Below are positions 62,330-64,000 of a stretch of DNA of 64,000 bases, one piece after another; within the stretch, counting starts at the first letter, position 1; each line of letters begins with the position of its first letter. The position numbers were made by a program, and so were the translations under genes. The notes below the pieces were generated by a model. That model was not told the origin of the DNA. It saw only the letters and a program-made list of their open reading frames with translations, and searched no databases. Location: the NCBI GenBank assembly GCA_027625915.1, contig JANTQA010000012.1, forward strand, positions 1,519,001-1,583,000, written 5' to 3'. This DNA comes from Anaeramoeba flamelloides (taxonomy: Eukaryota; Metamonada; Anaeramoebidae).

Positions 62330-63257
62330 ATCACAACAAAAATAGCACAAAAATGGTGATAACTTTTTTTTACTTCATAACACTTTGTTTTTTTTGAAAT
62401 TTTTCCAAATTTTGAAAGGAATTACAAGATCAAAATTTCAATGACTTTCAATTTTAATATTTTAACAATTCGTACTTTTAAATGATTTACAATTTGTAGA
62501 AATTTCCACTTTTTGGTTTTTATAAAAAGAGTTTCAGGTTTTTGAAAGCCTACAAATATTTTTCTTTTTGTTAAATTTTTAAATATTTGAATTAAATTTC
62601 AAATTTTATCATTTTTTAATTATTTTTTTAATCACATTTTTTGGACTAGAATAAGTTTTTATCAAGTTTTTGAAATTTGAAAAAATATGAAAAATATTAG
62701 AAACATAAATCTTACAGACTGTAAGTCTGAAAGCTCCAAAAAGTCTTTAAATATTTATATGAATTCTTTTATTTTTGTCTTGATCCAAAATAATTATTTT
62801 ATTCTAATATCCATTCAAACCCCATGAATATATATAATTTAATTATTATAACTGGAAAATTTGACTACAAAATGTTTTTCTAACTCAATTGTAAAAAAAT
62901 ATTAAAAAATCAAAATATTTGTTTTTGGGTTACTTGCTAAAAAAATATGTCACAAAAAATTTTTTTTTACAAAGAAGAAAAAAGTAGAATAAAATGATAT
63001 TACATAACTTCTATTGATTCAGTTCTGAATTAACCAATTCTTTTAAAAAAACGATTTTGTCTTCTTAATAATACTAATAACTTTTAAATAATAAACAATT
63101 AAAGAATAATATTCTTGATATTATTCGAAATAAAGACTGATTATTTGTTTTATGATTGGTTAATGATAAGGAAAATTATGATTCTTTATTAAAATTTCTA
63201 AACAAAAATTTAGAAATCAGGGCTGTAAGAGGAAATTAGTTTCCTCTCTTCAAAATA

Positions 63258-63283
63258 AATAATAATAATAATAATAATAATAA
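63258..63283. repeat. (AAT)n microsatellite
   Basis: About eight AAT units. Confidence 0.9.
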
Positions 63284-64000
63284 ATTTTGTATCTGACTTC
63301 TGCCCAAAAATCCCATATTTTTTTTATTCACATATGACTTTTCTTTTTTATTAAAAAATGATTACATAATGAAAGAGGTGAATTTTTACATGTATTACTT
63401 AAATAGTCTTATTGTTGTTGTTTCATAGGTGAAGTATTTGAAAATTTTGATTTTAAATTAAATTGAAAATTTATTCACTATTTTTAAACAGATATCATAA
63501 ATAATTTTATTTAATTTTTCTAAAGAATAATATATCAATTGGACTTCGTATAAAATCAAACAAATTAATAAAAAAATATCATTTCAATTAATTTTGAAAT
63601 AAAAAAATAAAAAATAAATTAATTGCAAGATAACTTATATAAACAAATAGAAATTTGAATTTAATAAGGTTCCACAATTTTAGGTATTCGTTTTATTGTA
63701 ACCAAGAGATATTGTTATAAAAATAAAGGATAGAAAAAAAATACTCTATTTTTTCGAAAGATAAGAAGATAGTTATTTTTTTAAAGAATATTTTTTTTTG
63801 GGAAAACTTTTCGAAATAATTTTAAATTTCAAAAAATTAAAAAATATTATATTTAAATACGGCTAGGAAAAATCAATTTAATATCTTTTTTAGAAGAGAA
63901 TTAAATCCTTTACAAAAATTCATTCTTTGACAAAGATTGGAATTTCAATACTACTTTTCCTTTATGGGATTTATTGTTTTTGTGGATTTTTTTCCTTATA

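Larger units (their letters stand above)
61348..64000. other. Upstream flank of eL15 to the window end, no gene seen
   Basis: AT-rich. It contains a TA microsatellite (62295-62326), an AAT microsatellite (63258-63283) and a small perfect hairpin (63228-63247). An ATG near 63964 opens a frame (MGFIVFVDFFPY) that runs off the window edge and is too short to judge. Confidence 0.55.

Noticed and set aside
63228-63247. Small perfect hairpin (AGAGGAAA / TTTCCTCT)
   Set aside because: Too short and isolated to assign a role; no adjacent gene end to terminate.

Overview
This window looks like nuclear DNA from a very AT-rich unicellular eukaryote. Four things support that: spliced genes with GT..AG introns, an Asn/Lys/Glu-rich proteome, eukaryotic translation genes (eIF5, ribosomal protein eL15), and long A/T homopolymers with AT microsatellites between genes. 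The style fits an amoeboid protist of the Anaeramoeba or dictyostelid kind, but nothing in the sequence fixes the taxon.

Layout. 1-303: 3' end of an unrecognised gene. 4.6-14.5 kb: left arm of a large inverted duplication, carrying a DDX3/Ded1-like DEAD-box helicase (copy A) and a calponin-homology-like gene (copy A), both on +. 15.7-22.0 kb: spacer between the arms, holding one double-HMG-box gene on - with two introns of about 2.5 and 2.8 kb packed with foldback elements. 25.8-36.4 kb: right arm, the same two genes in mirror order on - (copies B). 39.9-40.9 kb: a bZIP factor on -. 46.5-48.2 kb: a 582-residue orphan protein on +. 53.0-58.5 kb: eIF5 on +, three exons with two introns of about 2 kb. 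60.3-61.3 kb: ribosomal protein eL15 on -, three exons, convergent with eIF5. The last 2.6 kb shows no gene.

Mobile DNA. Intergenic and intronic sequence holds many degraded small inverted-repeat elements whose ends read TACAGT or TACAGC (TA target, Tc1/mariner style). There are at least three such families, a Tc1-type transposase fossil (49.4-50.5 kb), a LINE reverse-transcriptase fossil (10.9-12.1 kb), a 0.6 kb dispersed repeat seen twice, and a nested foldback in HMG intron 1.

Main points. (1) The inverted duplication is mosaic: genes and close flanks are almost identical, while the interior intergenic DNA shares no visible homology. (2) Frameshifts occur only in the duplicated genes, always at homopolymers, and each is in one copy only; this fits unpolished repeat copies or early decay. 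(3) Phase-consistent splicing gives the helicase a PH-like N-terminal region and a first coding exon that is only the ATG. (4) The HMG gene has an intron at the equivalent codon of both boxes. Genes were modelled by eye; exon joins rest on phase and family similarity, not on transcripts.
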